Origin: Stappia sp. BW2
Lineage (GTDB): Bacteria > Pseudomonadota > Alphaproteobacteria > Rhizobiales > Stappiaceae
DNA: 64,000 bases
Assembly (NCBI RefSeq): GCF_008107695.1
Contig: NZ_VIRG01000058.1
Span: 1 to 64,000, forward strand
Direction of reading: 5' to 3'
Below are positions 28,391 through 38,742 of the stretch, in pieces; position 1 is the first letter of the stretch, and every line of letters begins with the position of its first letter. The notes beneath the pieces were generated by a model. The model did no database searches and was not told the origin of the DNA. It was given only the letters and a program-made list of their open reading frames with translations. The translations under genes and the position numbers were made by a program.

Positions 28391-28792
28391 TTAAACAGCA
28401 TCCTGCAAGTGCGGTATCAGAGGTTCATCGGCGGCAGGCATCGGGTAATCCCTCAACCTGGCAGCACGCACCCACTTCAACGCCTGGTTTTCCTTGCCCT
28501 GCGGTGTTCCATTCCACCTGCGGCAAATAAACAATGGCATAAGTAGGTGAAAATCTTCGTAAGAATGGCTGGCAAAGGTCAACGGCGCCAGACACGCTTC
28601 GTTAACCTCTATACCGAGTTCTTCGTCCAGCTCCCGGATCAGCGTTTCTTCCGGACGCTCGCCTTCCTCAACCTTTCCACCGGGGAATTCCCACAATCCG
28701 GCCATGGATTTTCCTTCGGGCCGTTGCGCCAGAAGAATGCGGCCATCCGCATCCACAAGGGCGCAAGCGGCAACGAGCACGATCTTGGTCAT
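28391..28792 (-). CDS. mutT: MutT-like Nudix hydrolase
   Basis: This 133-residue protein resembles MutT (8-oxo-dGTP diphosphatase), which removes oxidised dGTP from the nucleotide pool. The full Nudix box is present (GGKVEEGERPEETLIREL followed by DEELG), and substrate-side residues match MutT (LLAQRPEGKSMAGLWEFPG). I use ATG at 28792; a TTG five codons upstream is possible. It lies downstream of argJ on the same strand. Confidence 0.88.
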   Translation of the reverse strand: MTKIVLVAACALVDADGRILLAQRPEGKSMAGLWEFPGGKVEEGERPEETLIRELDEELGIEVNEACLAPLTFASHSYEDFHLLMPLFICRRWNGTPQGKENQALKWVRAARLRDYPMPAADEPLIPHLQDAV

Positions 28793-28877
28793 TGGCAAGG
28801 TGTCCAATCCTGGAACGCTGGTTTAAGGCACGGTTAAGCACGTTGGCGGACAACACCGTCAGAACTGCGAATGTCGT

Positions 28878-30119
28878 TCAGCTCCGGTAGTCGCCGTTGA
28901 TGGCGACATATTCCTTGGTGAGGTCACAAGTCCAGATCGACGCCTGGCCGTCTCCCAGGCCAAGATCGACCCGGATGACGATGTCTTCCTGCTCCATCAC
29001 GGCAGAGGCAGCAGCTTCGCTGTAGTCGGGATCTCGCTCGCCTTCGACCGCCACCCGCACATCACCAAACCAGATGGCCAGCTTGTCGCGGTCGGCCGGC
29101 TCGCCGGCCTTGCCGACAGCCATCACGACGCGGCCCCAGTTGGCGTCCTCGCCGGCGATTGCCGTCTTGACCAGCGGCGAATTGGCAATCGACAGTGCGA
29201 TCTGCTTGGCGGACGCATTGCTTTCCGCGCCTTCCACCCGCACTTCCACGAATTTGCGCGCGCCTTCGCCATCGCGGACGATCTGATGGGCGAGGTCCAG
29301 CATGACGTCACCAAGGGCTGCCCGCAGGATGTCGACACGCGGATCGTCGAGAGAGGCAACGCTCTCCACGCCCTTGTCGGCGGCTGCGCCGGTTGCGAAC
29401 AGAAGCACCGTGTCGGACGTGGACGTGTCGCTGTCGACCGTGACCGCATTGAAGCTGCCGCCAACTTCGCTGCTGAGCAGCGCTTGAAGAACCGCCGGAG
29501 CAATCGGAGCATCGGTGTAGACGAAGGACAGCATGGTGGCCATGTCCGGCGCGATCATGCCGGCCCCCTTGGCGATGCCATTGATCGTCACGGTGACGCC
29601 ATCCAGCTCGACACTTGCGGTGGAGACCTTGGGATAGGTGTCGGTGGTCATGATTGCCTTGGCCGCATCCAGCCAGCTTGCGCTGCCCTGGTTGGTCTTC
29701 AGCTCTTCGATGACGCCGGAAAACTTGTCGGCCGGCAGCGGTTCGCCGATCACGCCGGTCGATGCCAGGAAGATTTCGCCTTCGCTGCAACCAAGCGCCT
29801 TGGAAACGATTTCCGCAGACAACTCGACGGCCGCCTTGCCCTTCTTGCCGGTGAAGGCGTTTGCGTTGCCGGAATTGACCAGCAGAGCACGGGCCTTGCC
29901 GCCGCCAACCCGCGCCTTGCACCAGTCAACCGGTGCGGACGAGCATTTGGAGCGGGTGAACACCCCGGCCACCGCCGTTCCCTCGGTTACCGTCGCCAGC
30001 AGAACGTCGGTCCGGCCCTTGTACTTGATCCCGGCGGACGCGGTCGCGAACTGAACGCCCTCGATCTCCGGCATCTCGGGATAGGACTTGGGCGCAAGGG
30101 GAGATACGGTGGTCGACAT
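28878..30119 (-). CDS. argJ: Bifunctional ornithine acetyltransferase/N-acetylglutamate synthase
   Basis: ArgJ transfers acetyl from N-acetylornithine to glutamate in the cyclic arginine pathway. The 413-residue precursor has the self-cleavage site at MA-TML, with Thr195 becoming the nucleophile of the beta chain (motif [11 protein letters not shown]). The oxyanion-hole region ([10 protein letters not shown]) is at about 120. Typical length. Whether it is bifunctional or monofunctional cannot be seen from sequence alone. It lies downstream of the peptidyl-prolyl isomerase, separated by a terminator. Confidence 0.95.
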   Translation of the reverse strand: MSTTVSPLAPKSYPEMPEIEGVQFATASAGIKYKGRTDVLLATVTEGTAVAGVFTRSKCSSAPVDWCKARVGGGKARALLVNSGNANAFTGKKGKAAVELSAEIVSKALGCSEGEIFLASTGVIGEPLPADKFSGVIEELKTNQGSASWLDAAKAIMTTDTYPKVSTASVELDGVTVTINGIAKGAGMIAPDMATMLSFVYTDAPIAPAVLQALLSSEVGGSFNAVTVDSDTSTSDTVLLFATGAAADKGVESVASLDDPRVDILRAALGDVMLDLAHQIVRDGEGARKFVEVRVEGAESNASAKQIALSIANSPLVKTAIAGEDANWGRVVMAVGKAGEPADRDKLAIWFGDVRVAVEGERDPDYSEAAASAVMEQEDIVIRVDLGLGDGQASIWTCDLTKEYVAINGDYRS

Positions 30120-30318
30120 CGTGGCGGTCCCGGTCAGATGATATTAAGCTCCGGACCAACCGGCGCTCAGTCGAGATCGTTTGACCGTCCGCAAATTGAT
30201 CCATTCAAATGGATGCGAGCACATTGTCCGCACTCGCCTGAACACAGGATGCTCTTGCCGTAAGCATGTGACAAACGCAAGCCTTTTCAAGCCATGTCGG
30301 GCGTGGTGCACAGCGCTG

Positions 30319-30349
30319 TAAAAAAGCCCGGCAGCCTGGCTGCCGGGCT
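30319..30349 (-). terminator. Terminator of the peptidyl-prolyl isomerase gene
   Basis: Arms AGCCCGGCAG (30325-30334) and CTGCCGGGCT (30340-30349) form a perfect 10-bp stem with a 5-base loop; on the minus strand a T run follows. It lies 28 bp past the isomerase stop and separates it from argJ. Confidence 0.88.
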
Positions 30350-30376
30350 CATCACGCGTTTCAGGCAAAGCCTGCC

Positions 30377-31285
30377 TTATTCGGTTTTGGCCGCACCGTC
30401 TTCGGCTGCAGCCCCTTCCTCTTCAGCAGCAGCGGCGCCGGCCTCTTCGGCCTTGGCAAGGTTCTCATCGAGGATCTCGACGGCAACCTGATCCTTCAGC
30501 TCGGTCATACGGGCGTCATAACGCTCACGCATCAGCTGCTGACGCAGACCGTCGGCAACGGCCTCAAACGGAGGCTTTTCCTGTTGGCGCTTGTCTTCCA
30601 GCTTGATCACGTGCCAGCCGAACTTCGTTTCAACCGGTTCCTTGGTGTAGGTGCCGGGTTCCAGAGCGAAGGCTGCGGTTTCGAACGTGGGAACCATCTG
30701 GCCCTTGACGAAGTAACCCAGGCTACCGCCGTTCGGACCGGACGGGCCGGTGGACTTTTCGCGGGCCAGTTCAGCAAAATCCGCACCGCCGTCCAGCTCG
30801 GCAATGATGGCTTCGGCCTCAGCCTTGTCCTTCACCAGAATGTGGCGGGCGTTGATTTCTTCCGGACCTTCGAAATCGGCGAATTCCTTGTCGTAGGCCG
30901 CCTTAACCTCTTCGTCGGTCACTTCAGCGTTGATTTTCTGGGCGAGGTAGGCGTTGCGCAGGGCGCGCAGCTTCAGGAAGTCCAGCTGACGCTGGAAGTC
31001 CGGATCCTTGTCCAGGCCATCTTCACGGGCGGCCTTCGCCATCAGCTCCATATCGACCATGACGTCCAGCAGAAGCTTGCGCCATTGTGCCGGCGGGAAC
31101 CGCTGCAATTCCTTGCCCAGGTCCTGTGCGGCAAAGGCGAGATCGGCTTCGGTGATTTCCGTATCGCCAACTTTCGCGACCACATCGTCCGGCTCTGCAG
31201 CGGACAGGACGGTGGATCCGAGCGACAGCGCCAGGAGAGAAACGGCAAGCGCCTGAGCCGGCCTGCGCATCGAAATTCGGAACAT
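30377..31285 (-). CDS. Periplasmic PpiC-type peptidyl-prolyl cis-trans isomerase
   Basis: This 302-residue SurA/PrsA-like foldase has a signal peptide (about 1-29), an N-terminal helical chaperone part, and a parvulin (rotamase) domain at about 135-230 with the motifs RHILVKDKAEAE and GGSLGYFVKGQMVPTFE. The C-terminus is helical and ends in an Ala/Glu-rich tail. It likely helps fold exported proteins. The gene is divergent from secA, whose product exports such clients. The start at 31285 gives a clean signal peptide; 30 upstream codons of open frame are discarded. Confidence 0.92.
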   Translation of the reverse strand: MFRISMRRPAQALAVSLLALSLGSTVLSAAEPDDVVAKVGDTEITEADLAFAAQDLGKELQRFPPAQWRKLLLDVMVDMELMAKAAREDGLDKDPDFQRQLDFLKLRALRNAYLAQKINAEVTDEEVKAAYDKEFADFEGPEEINARHILVKDKAEAEAIIAELDGGADFAELAREKSTGPSGPNGGSLGYFVKGQMVPTFETAAFALEPGTYTKEPVETKFGWHVIKLEDKRQQEKPPFEAVADGLRQQLMRERYDARMTELKDQVAVEILDENLAKAEEAGAAAAEEEGAAAEDGAAKTE

Positions 31286-31554
31286 GAGTAGTCCTTTACG
31301 TATCGGAACAGTAATCTTTCTTACCCCTGTATTACGGGGGCGTGGGTACATTGCGCATTCCTGCGGCGTTGACAAGCATTCAGCCCCCTCTTATCTGTCG
31401 GGCGTCCTGGCAGTCGTGCCGGGAAGGCATCTTTTCGGCCGCGATTGCCGGCCAGCGCTCTGCGCCAGGCGGCAACGTGGACAGCAATTGAGACGATTTC
31501 ATGGGCAGGCGCCTCTTTGCCAGTTGGCGCCGCCTTGTAGGGAAGGACCGCCAC

Positions 31555-34326
31555 ATGGCTGGCCTTGGCGCATTAGCACGTAAGATTTTCGGTTCGGCGA
31601 ACGACCGTAGAGTGAAGTCATTTCGGGCAAAGGTCGATCAGATCAACGCCCTGGAGCCGGAGATTCAGGCTCTGTCGGACGAGGCCCTCAGAGCCAGAAC
31701 CGACGAGTTCCGAAACCAGCTGAAAAACGGCGCAAGCGTCGACGATCTTCTGGTCCCCGCCTTCGCCACAGTTCGCGAAGCGGCGCGTAGAGCGCTCGGC
31801 CAACGTCATTATGACGTGCAGTTGATCGGCGGCATCGTGCTCAATTCGGGCCAGATCGCCGAAATGCGCACGGGTGAGGGCAAAACCCTCGTCGCCACCG
31901 CACCGGTCTATCTGAACGCCCTGACCGGAAAGGGCGTTCACGTCGTCACCGTCAACGACTACCTGGCACAGCGAGACAGCGACTGGATGGGCCAGGTCTA
32001 CAGATTTCTGGGCCTCAGCGTCGGCTGTATTACCCACGGACTGAGTGACGAGGAACGCCGGGCGGCCTATGCCGCCGATGTCACCTACGGCACCAACAAC
32101 GAATTCGGCTTCGATTATCTCCGTGACAACATGAAACATGACCGTGAGTCCATGGTTCAGCGCGGACATGCCTATGCCATCGTCGATGAAGTGGATTCGA
32201 TCCTGATCGATGAAGCGCGTACGCCTCTGATCATTTCCGGCCCGCTGGAAGATCGGTCCGAGTTCTACAATTCGGTCGACGCCTTCATTCCGCATCTGAC
32301 CGAGGAAGACTACGAACTCGACGAAAAACAGCGGTCGACATCTTTTACCGAAGCCGGTAACGAAAAACTGGAACAGCTGCTCGGCGAAGCCGGTCTGTTG
32401 AAGGGCGAGTCGCTTTACGACGTCGAGAACGTCGCCGTCGTGCACCACCTGCAGCAGGCGCTGAAGGCGCACAAGCTCTTCCAGCGCGACAAGGACTACA
32501 TCGTCCGCAACGATGAAGTCGTCATCATCGACGAATTCACCGGCCGCATGATGCCGGGCCGCCGTTTTTCGGAAGGCCTGCACCAGGCATTGGAAGCTCG
32601 CGAAAAAGTGCGCATCCAGCCGGAAAACCAGACGCTGGCCTCCATCACGTTCCAGAACTACTTCCGCATGTACGGCAAACTGGCCGGCATGACCGGTACC
32701 GCGTCCACCGAAGCCGACGAATTCGCCGACATCTACAAGCTGGAAGTGGTCGAGATCCCGACCAATGTGTCCGTCAAGCGTATCGATGACGACGACGAGG
32801 TCTACCGGACCGTTCAGGAAAAATTCCAGGCCATCGTCAAGCTGATCGACGACTGCAAGAAGCGTGCGCAGCCGATCCTGGTCGGCACCACGTCCATCGA
32901 GAAATCCGAGTATCTCGCCGAGATGCTCAAGAAGCACGGCTACAAGCAGATCGATCTCAGCGATCCGGCGGCCTTTGCCGCCGCGCAGAAGAGCGAAGGC
33001 GGCAAGAGCGAAGTCTTCGCGGTTCTCAATGCGCGCTACCACGAGCAGGAAGCCTTCATCGTCGCGCAGGCCGGTCTGCCGGGCGCCGTCACCATCGCCA
33101 CCAACATGGCCGGCCGCGGTACCGACATTCAGCTCGGCGGTAACGCCGACATGCAGATCGCAATGGAACTGGGCGACATGCCGGAAGGCGAAGAGCGCAC
33201 GGCGCGCGAAACCCAGATCCGTGCCGAAGTTGAAGACATGAAGCAGAAGGCACTGGCTGCCGGCGGTCTTTACGTCATCGGCACAGAGCGCCACGAAAGC
33301 CGCCGCATCGACAACCAGTTGCGCGGCCGTTCCGGCCGTCAGGGCGACCCGGGCCATTCCAAGTTCTTCCTGTCCCTGCAGGACGACCTGATGCGCATCT
33401 TCGGGTCCGAGCGCATGGATTCCATGCTGCAGAAGCTTGGCCTGGAAGAAGGCGAAGCCATCATCCACCCCTGGATCAACAAGGCTCTGGAAAAGGCGCA
33501 GCAGAAGGTCGAAGCCCGCAACTTCGACATTCGTAAGAACCTTCTGAAATTCGATGACGTGATGAACGACCAGCGCAAGGTGGTCTTCGATCAGCGTATC
33601 GAACTGATGGACAGCACGGCGATCCAGGACGCGGTTGCCGAGATGCGTCACGACGTGATCGACGATCTCGTTTCCGGGCATATTCCCGAACGCGCCTATC
33701 CCGAACAGTGGGATACGGAAGGTCTTCAGGAAGAAGCGCGCAAGTACCTGAACCTCGACCTGCCGATCAAGGATTGGGCGGAAGAGGAAGGCATCGCCGA
33801 CGAAGAGGTCAAGGATCGCCTGCGCAAGGCCGCAGATGCCGCCATGGCCCAGAAGGTCGCCAAATACAGCCCGGACATCATGCGCCAGGTGGAAAAGGCC
33901 GTGTTGCTGCAGACACTCGACAATCTGTGGCGCGAGCACCTGGCCAATCTCGATCACCTGCGCTCCGTTGTCGGGTTCCGTGGCTACGCCCAGCGCGATC
34001 CGCTGCAGGAATACAAGACCGAAGCCTTCACGCTGTTTGAGTCCATGCTCACCCAGCTTCGCCAGATAACCACCGCGCAGTTGATGCGGGTTGAGCTGGT
34101 GACGGAGCAGCCGCCGCAGATGCCGGCCGAACCGGAGATGCACCCGCATCACATCGACCCCTCGACCGGGGAAGACGAAATGGCCATTGCCGACGCCCAG
34201 TTGGCGGTGTCCCCGGCACAGCGCGACCCGAACGACCCTTCGACCTGGGGCAAGGTTGGCCGCAACGAGGCCTGCCCTTGCGGCTCCGGCAAGAAGTTCA
34301 AGCATTGCCACGGCGTGCTTGTCTGA
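31555..34326 (+). CDS. secA: Preprotein translocase ATPase SecA
   Basis: SecA drives secretory proteins through SecYEG using ATP. The 923-residue protein begins [14 protein letters not shown] after a GGAAGGA ribosome-binding site. Walker A MRTGEGKT lies at about 104-111, followed by the [11 protein letters not shown]alker B, the preprotein cross-linking domain, nucleotide-binding domain 2 with [11 protein letters not shown], and the helical scaffold. The extreme C-terminus carries the zinc-binding SEC-C motif ([14 protein letters not shown]) that binds SecB and lipid. A strong terminator follows. Confidence 0.98.
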   Translation: MAGLGALARKIFGSANDRRVKSFRAKVDQINALEPEIQALSDEALRARTDEFRNQLKNGASVDDLLVPAFATVREAARRALGQRHYDVQLIGGIVLNSGQIAEMRTGEGKTLVATAPVYLNALTGKGVHVVTVNDYLAQRDSDWMGQVYRFLGLSVGCITHGLSDEERRAAYAADVTYGTNNEFGFDYLRDNMKHDRESMVQRGHAYAIVDEVDSILIDEARTPLIISGPLEDRSEFYNSVDAFIPHLTEEDYELDEKQRSTSFTEAGNEKLEQLLGEAGLLKGESLYDVENVAVVHHLQQALKAHKLFQRDKDYIVRNDEVVIIDEFTGRMMPGRRFSEGLHQALEAREKVRIQPENQTLASITFQNYFRMYGKLAGMTGTASTEADEFADIYKLEVVEIPTNVSVKRIDDDDEVYRTVQEKFQAIVKLIDDCKKRAQPILVGTTSIEKSEYLAEMLKKHGYKQIDLSDPAAFAAAQKSEGGKSEVFAVLNARYHEQEAFIVAQAGLPGAVTIATNMAGRGTDIQLGGNADMQIAMELGDMPEGEERTARETQIRAEVEDMKQKALAAGGLYVIGTERHESRRIDNQLRGRSGRQGDPGHSKFFLSLQDDLMRIFGSERMDSMLQKLGLEEGEAIIHPWINKALEKAQQKVEARNFDIRKNLLKFDDVMNDQRKVVFDQRIELMDSTAIQDAVAEMRHDVIDDLVSGHIPERAYPEQWDTEGLQEEARKYLNLDLPIKDWAEEEGIADEEVKDRLRKAADAAMAQKVAKYSPDIMRQVEKAVLLQTLDNLWREHLANLDHLRSVVGFRGYAQRDPLQEYKTEAFTLFESMLTQLRQITTAQLMRVELVTEQPPQMPAEPEMHPHHIDPSTGEDEMAIADAQLAVSPAQRDPNDPSTWGKVGRNEACPCGSGKKFKHCHGVLV

Positions 34327-34353
34327 CGGCAATCGACCCAAATGACCATGACG

Positions 34354-34385
34354 AAGGCCAGCCTGTTAAAGGGCTGGCCTTTTTC
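34354..34385 (+). terminator. Terminator of secA
   Basis: Ten-bp arms AAGGCCAGCC (34354-34363) and GGCTGGCCTT (34372-34381) with an 8-base loop are followed by a T run. Confidence 0.92.
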
Positions 34386-34428
34386 GTGAAATTCCGGCAG
34401 GTTGCCGCCGACTTCAACCGGCTAACGA

Positions 34429-35484
34429 ATGTTCATGCACACCACAGCGGCTAACACAGTCTATGTCACCCGGCGGGAAAGCGCTCGCCCACAGGCACCG
34501 CTGCTGAGCATCATCGTGCCGGTCTACAACGAAGAAGAGGTCATTCTCCCCTTCCTGCAGGCGACCCGCCCGGTGCTCGAGCGGACCGGTCTTCAATACG
34601 AATATGTTTTCATCGACGACGGCAGCCGCGACAGGACGGCCGATATCCTCTCCGAACAGCTGGCGAACGACCTGCCCGGACGGCTTCTGGGCCTGTCCCG
34701 CAATTTCGGCAAGGAAGCAGCCCTGTCCGCGGGGCTGGAAGCGGCCAGGGGAGATATCGGCATCATCATCGACGCCGACCTGCAGGATCCGCCTGAGCTC
34801 ATCCTGCAGATGCTGGACGGATGGCGTGCAGGCTACGACGTCGTTTACGGTCTCAGGGTCGACCGCTCTTCCGACACAGTCATGAAGCGCTCCACGGCGG
34901 GCATGTTCTACAGCCTTTTCAACCGGCTCGCCAACATCGACATGCCGGCCAATGCCGGCGATTTCCGTCTGATCGACCGCTGCGTGATTGACGCCCTGCT
35001 GCGCCTTCCCGAGCGCAACAGGTTCATGAAGGGGCTGTTCGCCTGGGTCGGCTTTCCGGCCATGGCGCTGCCTTACGAACGCCCTCCGCGCCTCGCCGGT
35101 ACGGGCAAGTTCAATTACTGGAAACTCTGGAATTTCGCGCTGGACGGCCTGACCGGCTTCACCACGCTGCCGCTGCGCGTCTGGTTCTATGGCGGAGCGC
35201 TGATCTCTGTCGGTGCCTTCGCCTATGCGCTTTATCTGACCCTGCGGGTTATTATCGAGGGCATCGACCTTCCGGGCTATGCCTCGCTCATGGTCGCGAT
35301 CCTGTTCTTTTCTGGCGTGCAACTGCTGTCGATCGGCATGATCGGGGAATATGTCGCGAGGCTCTTCAACGAAGCAAAGCAGCGGCCGGTGTTCATCGTT
35401 CAGGATGTGATCGAAGGCAGCTCCGCCCCCCAACCCGCCAAACAATCCGCCAAAAAACCGGACGACGCCGCCAATGGTGCCTGA
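34429..35484 (+). CDS. GtrB-like polyprenyl-phosphate glycosyltransferase (GT2)
   Basis: The 351-residue protein transfers a sugar to a polyprenyl phosphate carrier on the cytosolic face, as GtrB/YfdH and DPM1 do. The GT-A domain (about 25-240) has the motifs SIIVPVYNEEE, FIDDGSRD and IIIDADLQDPPE with the metal-binding DAD. Two C-terminal membrane helices (about 255-285 and 290-315) match the GtrB type. A Lys/Pro/Ala tail follows. The gene overlaps the gtrA-like gene by 11 bp. With the two next genes it forms a classical gtr set for adding a sugar to a surface glycan. Confidence 0.9.
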   Translation: MFMHTTAANTVYVTRRESARPQAPLLSIIVPVYNEEEVILPFLQATRPVLERTGLQYEYVFIDDGSRDRTADILSEQLANDLPGRLLGLSRNFGKEAALSAGLEAARGDIGIIIDADLQDPPELILQMLDGWRAGYDVVYGLRVDRSSDTVMKRSTAGMFYSLFNRLANIDMPANAGDFRLIDRCVIDALLRLPERNRFMKGLFAWVGFPAMALPYERPPRLAGTGKFNYWKLWNFALDGLTGFTTLPLRVWFYGGALISVGAFAYALYLTLRVIIEGIDLPGYASLMVAILFFSGVQLLSIGMIGEYVARLFNEAKQRPVFIVQDVIEGSSAPQPAKQSAKKPDDAANGA

Positions 35485-35905
35485 GGCCCGTCACGGCAAG
35501 CTGAAATCCGAGACCGCGGCGGCCGGCAAGTTTGCGGTGATCGGCGTACTGGCGACCCTCACCCATGCCTCGGTAGCCGGCAGCCTGCTGCAATCGGGAT
35601 TGCTATCGCCCTATCCGGCCAACATCTGCGGCTTTCTGGTGGCCTTCTGCGTTTCCTTCACCGGCCATTATTTCTGGAGTTTCTCGCATTTGCGCCGGAA
35701 GGGGACCGCGATCAGAAGCATGCTCCGCTTCCTGGTGATCGCCGTTTCCGGCTTTCTACTGAACACCACCGTTCTGGCCCTGTGGCTGACCCTGACACCC
35801 TGGCCGGATCTCATCGGCCTCCTCTTTTCCATCGCGATTGTGCCTGCCCTCTCCTTTGCCGGTGCCCGGCTCTGGGCGTTCTCGCACCATCCAGCCGGAA
35901 CCTGA
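35474..35905 (+). CDS. GtrA family membrane protein
   Basis: The 143-residue protein has four predicted membrane helices in the GtrA pattern (motifs FAVIGVLATLTH, NICGFLVAFCVSFTGHYFWSF, RFLVIAVSGFLLN). GtrA-type proteins are thought to flip the polyprenyl-linked sugar made by GtrB to the outside. It overlaps the gtrB-like gene and is followed at 6 bp by the GT39-like gene. Confidence 0.9.
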   Translation: MVPEARHGKLKSETAAAGKFAVIGVLATLTHASVAGSLLQSGLLSPYPANICGFLVAFCVSFTGHYFWSFSHLRRKGTAIRSMLRFLVIAVSGFLLNTTVLALWLTLTPWPDLIGLLFSIAIVPALSFAGARLWAFSHHPAGT

Positions 35906-35911
35906 CCCCCG

Positions 35912-37429
35912 ATGCGCCTGATCGACACTACACCCGCACGGGCCGCCGTCTATTACGCTGCAGGTCTCTGCCTGCTCTATGCCCTGGTACCGGCCCTGAC
36001 CTTTCCCAATCCGCCACTAGATGTGGTGGAGGGTTTTGCCTGGGGACGGGAGCTTCAGCTCGGCTACACCAAACACCCGCCGATGCAGGCCTGGCTTCTG
36101 GAGCTGACCTATCGCCTGACCGGTGGCACAAGCGGCGGCTATTGGCTGAGTGCGGCGTCTGTCGCCCTTGGCTATCTGTTCATCTGGCGGCTCGGCCGCC
36201 GTCTTGGCCTTTCCGACCAGCAGGCCTTCTGGTCTCTCGTTCTGACCAGCGTCACCTTCTACTTCACGCTGCCCCTGCCCGAATTCAACCCGAACATCCT
36301 GCAGATCCCGATCTGGGCCGGCATGATGCTGCTGTTTCACCGGGCATTGGAGAAAGGCCGGCTGCTCGACTGGGTCCTGCTCGGCGCACTTGCCGCGTTC
36401 GGTCTCTATACGAAATATTTCGTGCTTCTTCTGATTGGCGCCATTGGACTCTACGCCCTGGTGTTCGCCGACGCCCGGCGGCACATCCTGCGCGCCGGCC
36501 CCTGGGTGGCGATTGCCGTCTGTCTCGTTCTCATGCTGCCGCACGCCGCCTGGCTTCTGGATACGGATTTCCTGACGCTGCGCTACGCGGCAAGCCGCAG
36601 CAAGCCGGCAACCGGTTTCATCGACCACCTGTTCAATCCGCTGAACTTCCTGGCCGCCCAGATCGGCAATCACGCCGGCCTGTTCCTGGTCATCCTGGCC
36701 GGTCTTGGCTGGCGTGGCCTGAAACGGATTCGACAGCGCAGACGCGAAACAATCACGACCCTGCCTGTACCTTCGGACCGCTTTCTGCTCTGGTTTGCCA
36801 TCCTGCCGCTAGCCGTCGTTCTTCTGGCTTCGGCCATCACCGGCAACGAGTTCGAACACATGTGGGGCACACCCATGTTCGTGCTGTCCGGCATCCTGGC
36901 GGTGCGGCTTCTGGCGTTGCCGGATTTGTGGCCCTTTCCTGCCCGCGCGCTCGCAGCGGCCATCGCAATCCAGGCGATTTTTCTCGGTGTCCTCTTCGGG
37001 CAGGCGGTTCTGGAGCCCTATTGGAAACACAAACAGACCCGGCTCCACTATCCCGGCAAGACAATCGCGGAAGAGTTGGCCCGTGTCTGGAAAGACCGCA
37101 TGGGCACCGATCTTGCCTATGTGGCCGGCGACATGTGGTCGGCCGCCAATGTCACCATTCAGGCGCCCGTCCGTCCCTCCATGTTCTATCTTCATGACCT
37201 GACCCTCAGCCCCTGGATCGACCCCAAGGACGTTCAGGAAAAGGGCCTGATGATCGTCTGGCGCGGAGACCGGGAAACGCCGCTTGAGGAAATCCGGCGC
37301 TACTATCCCGACGCCGTCCGTGAGGGGGCGCAGACCTTCGCTTACCAGACCTACGGCAGCATCCCAGATGTGACCGTCAACTGGCTCATCGTCCCGCCCG
37401 GCAAGGTGAATTTCGAACCGGGGCAATAA
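35912..37429 (+). CDS. GT39-like membrane glycosyltransferase
   Basis: The 505-residue polytopic protein has about ten membrane helices and resembles ArnT/PMT-type (GT-C, family 39) glycosyltransferases. The first periplasmic loop holds the acidic residues DVVEGFAWGRE (about 37-47) and KHPPMQAWLL, as in this clan. A soluble C-terminal domain follows (about 380-505). In a gtr cluster it would be the third, donor-specific enzyme that moves the sugar from the carrier to lipopolysaccharide, a polysaccharide or a protein. The sugar and acceptor are unknown. Confidence 0.85.
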   Translation: MRLIDTTPARAAVYYAAGLCLLYALVPALTFPNPPLDVVEGFAWGRELQLGYTKHPPMQAWLLELTYRLTGGTSGGYWLSAASVALGYLFIWRLGRRLGLSDQQAFWSLVLTSVTFYFTLPLPEFNPNILQIPIWAGMMLLFHRALEKGRLLDWVLLGALAAFGLYTKYFVLLLIGAIGLYALVFADARRHILRAGPWVAIAVCLVLMLPHAAWLLDTDFLTLRYAASRSKPATGFIDHLFNPLNFLAAQIGNHAGLFLVILAGLGWRGLKRIRQRRRETITTLPVPSDRFLLWFAILPLAVVLLASAITGNEFEHMWGTPMFVLSGILAVRLLALPDLWPFPARALAAAIAIQAIFLGVLFGQAVLEPYWKHKQTRLHYPGKTIAEELARVWKDRMGTDLAYVAGDMWSAANVTIQAPVRPSMFYLHDLTLSPWIDPKDVQEKGLMIVWRGDRETPLEEIRRYYPDAVREGAQTFAYQTYGSIPDVTVNWLIVPPGKVNFEPGQ

Positions 37430-37489
37430 TCGCGCAACGCCCACACAAGCTGTCTGGAAACCGGACGAAAACCCCACTACCTTGGCGCC

Positions 37490-38689
37490 ATGATCAGTAT
37501 GGCGGAAATTGACAACGTCGAGGACTGGTTGATCGACCAGTCTCTTGGCTCGCCCGATCTCGGGTCCATGTTCGGCGAGATGTGTGAACGCCTGCGCACC
37601 TGCAAGGTGCCGGTCGATCGCGCGATGATCGGCTGGTCGACCCTGCACCCGTTGATCGAGGCAGAGACCGCCATTTGGGAAAACGGCTCCGAAATCTACC
37701 GCGAACAGATTGCCCACGACGCCGAGGAATCCAACGAGTGGCTGCAAAGCCCTGTCCGTGCTGTGCTCGTGAATCAGGAGCCGGTCCTGCGGCGACGGCT
37801 CGCGAATGCCAATTCTGCGCCCGAATTCCCGCTGCTCGTTCGCCTGAAGGAAAGCGGGTACACCGACTACATCGTGATCACCACGGAATTCGACCTGCCG
37901 ACCATCAAGGACCCGATCTCCGCTTCCGGCATCGTGATCAGCTGGGCAACGCGGGAAACGGAGGGCTTTTCGGACGAGGCGCTGACCGCGATCCGCTACA
38001 TTCAAAAACGCTTTGCCCTGGCCGCCCGCGCCACGATCCAGGGCCAGATCAACCAGACAATCGCCGAGACCTATCTGGGCAAGATCGCAGGCAACAAGGT
38101 GCTGAACGGTCAGATCCGCCATGGCGACGGCCAGACCGTCGATGCCGTGATCTATTTCAGCGACATGCGCGATTCGACCGCCATTGCCGAACTGCTCGGC
38201 CCCGATGCCTACCTGTCGTTCCTGAACACCTATTTCGACGCGACAGCGGGCGCGATTCTGGCCAGTGGCGGCGAAGTGCTCGACTTCATCGGCGACGCCG
38301 TTCTGGGCGTTTTTCCCATCGGCTCGCAAAGTCTGGACAAGGCCGTGGTGCAGGCGCTTTCGGCTGCCGATGAAAGCCGGCACCGTCTGAAGGCAATCAA
38401 TGCCGACCCGGGGCTGCCGCATCTTCTGAAGGCGGGCATTGCCCTGTCCGTCGGGTCTGTCATGTTCGGCAACATCGGCGTGCCGCACCGGCTCACCTTT
38501 TCGGTGATCGGCCAGACAGTGCACGCTGCTGCCCGTATCGAAAGCCTCACCAAGACCGTTGGAGCCGACGTGCTGATGACCGAAGACGTCGCCCGCTTCG
38601 CCAGTGAAAGATCGAAGCCGGCCGGGTCGTTTGACCTCAACGGCTTCACCGATCCCCAACCCCTGTTTATCCTGGAACCGCTTTCCTGA
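37490..38689 (+). CDS. Class III adenylate/guanylate cyclase
   Basis: The 399-residue cytosolic protein has an N-terminal region of unknown fold (about 1-210, partly GAF-like) and a class III cyclase catalytic domain (about 215-360). The metal-binding aspartates are seen in YFSDMRDST and FIGDAVLGVFP, and the transition-state region in GQTVHAAARIESL. It probably makes cAMP. Nucleotide specificity (ATP versus GTP) cannot be settled by eye. An alternative start is Met4. Proteins of this architecture are numerous in Hyphomicrobiales. Confidence 0.88.
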   Translation: MISMAEIDNVEDWLIDQSLGSPDLGSMFGEMCERLRTCKVPVDRAMIGWSTLHPLIEAETAIWENGSEIYREQIAHDAEESNEWLQSPVRAVLVNQEPVLRRRLANANSAPEFPLLVRLKESGYTDYIVITTEFDLPTIKDPISASGIVISWATRETEGFSDEALTAIRYIQKRFALAARATIQGQINQTIAETYLGKIAGNKVLNGQIRHGDGQTVDAVIYFSDMRDSTAIAELLGPDAYLSFLNTYFDATAGAILASGGEVLDFIGDAVLGVFPIGSQSLDKAVVQALSAADESRHRLKAINADPGLPHLLKAGIALSVGSVMFGNIGVPHRLTFSVIGQTVHAAARIESLTKTVGADVLMTEDVARFASERSKPAGSFDLNGFTDPQPLFILEPLS

Positions 38690-38742
38690 GACGTTTCCCG
38701 CCTTCGGACAATTCCCCATTCCCTCGACAAGCAAAGACCGAC

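Noticed and set aside
31618..34341. 907-codon minus-strand frame opposite secA, and similar frames opposite clpB, lysC and ptsP
   Set aside because: All lie exactly antisense to well-recognised genes and translate to His/Arg/Asp-rich sequence without motifs.
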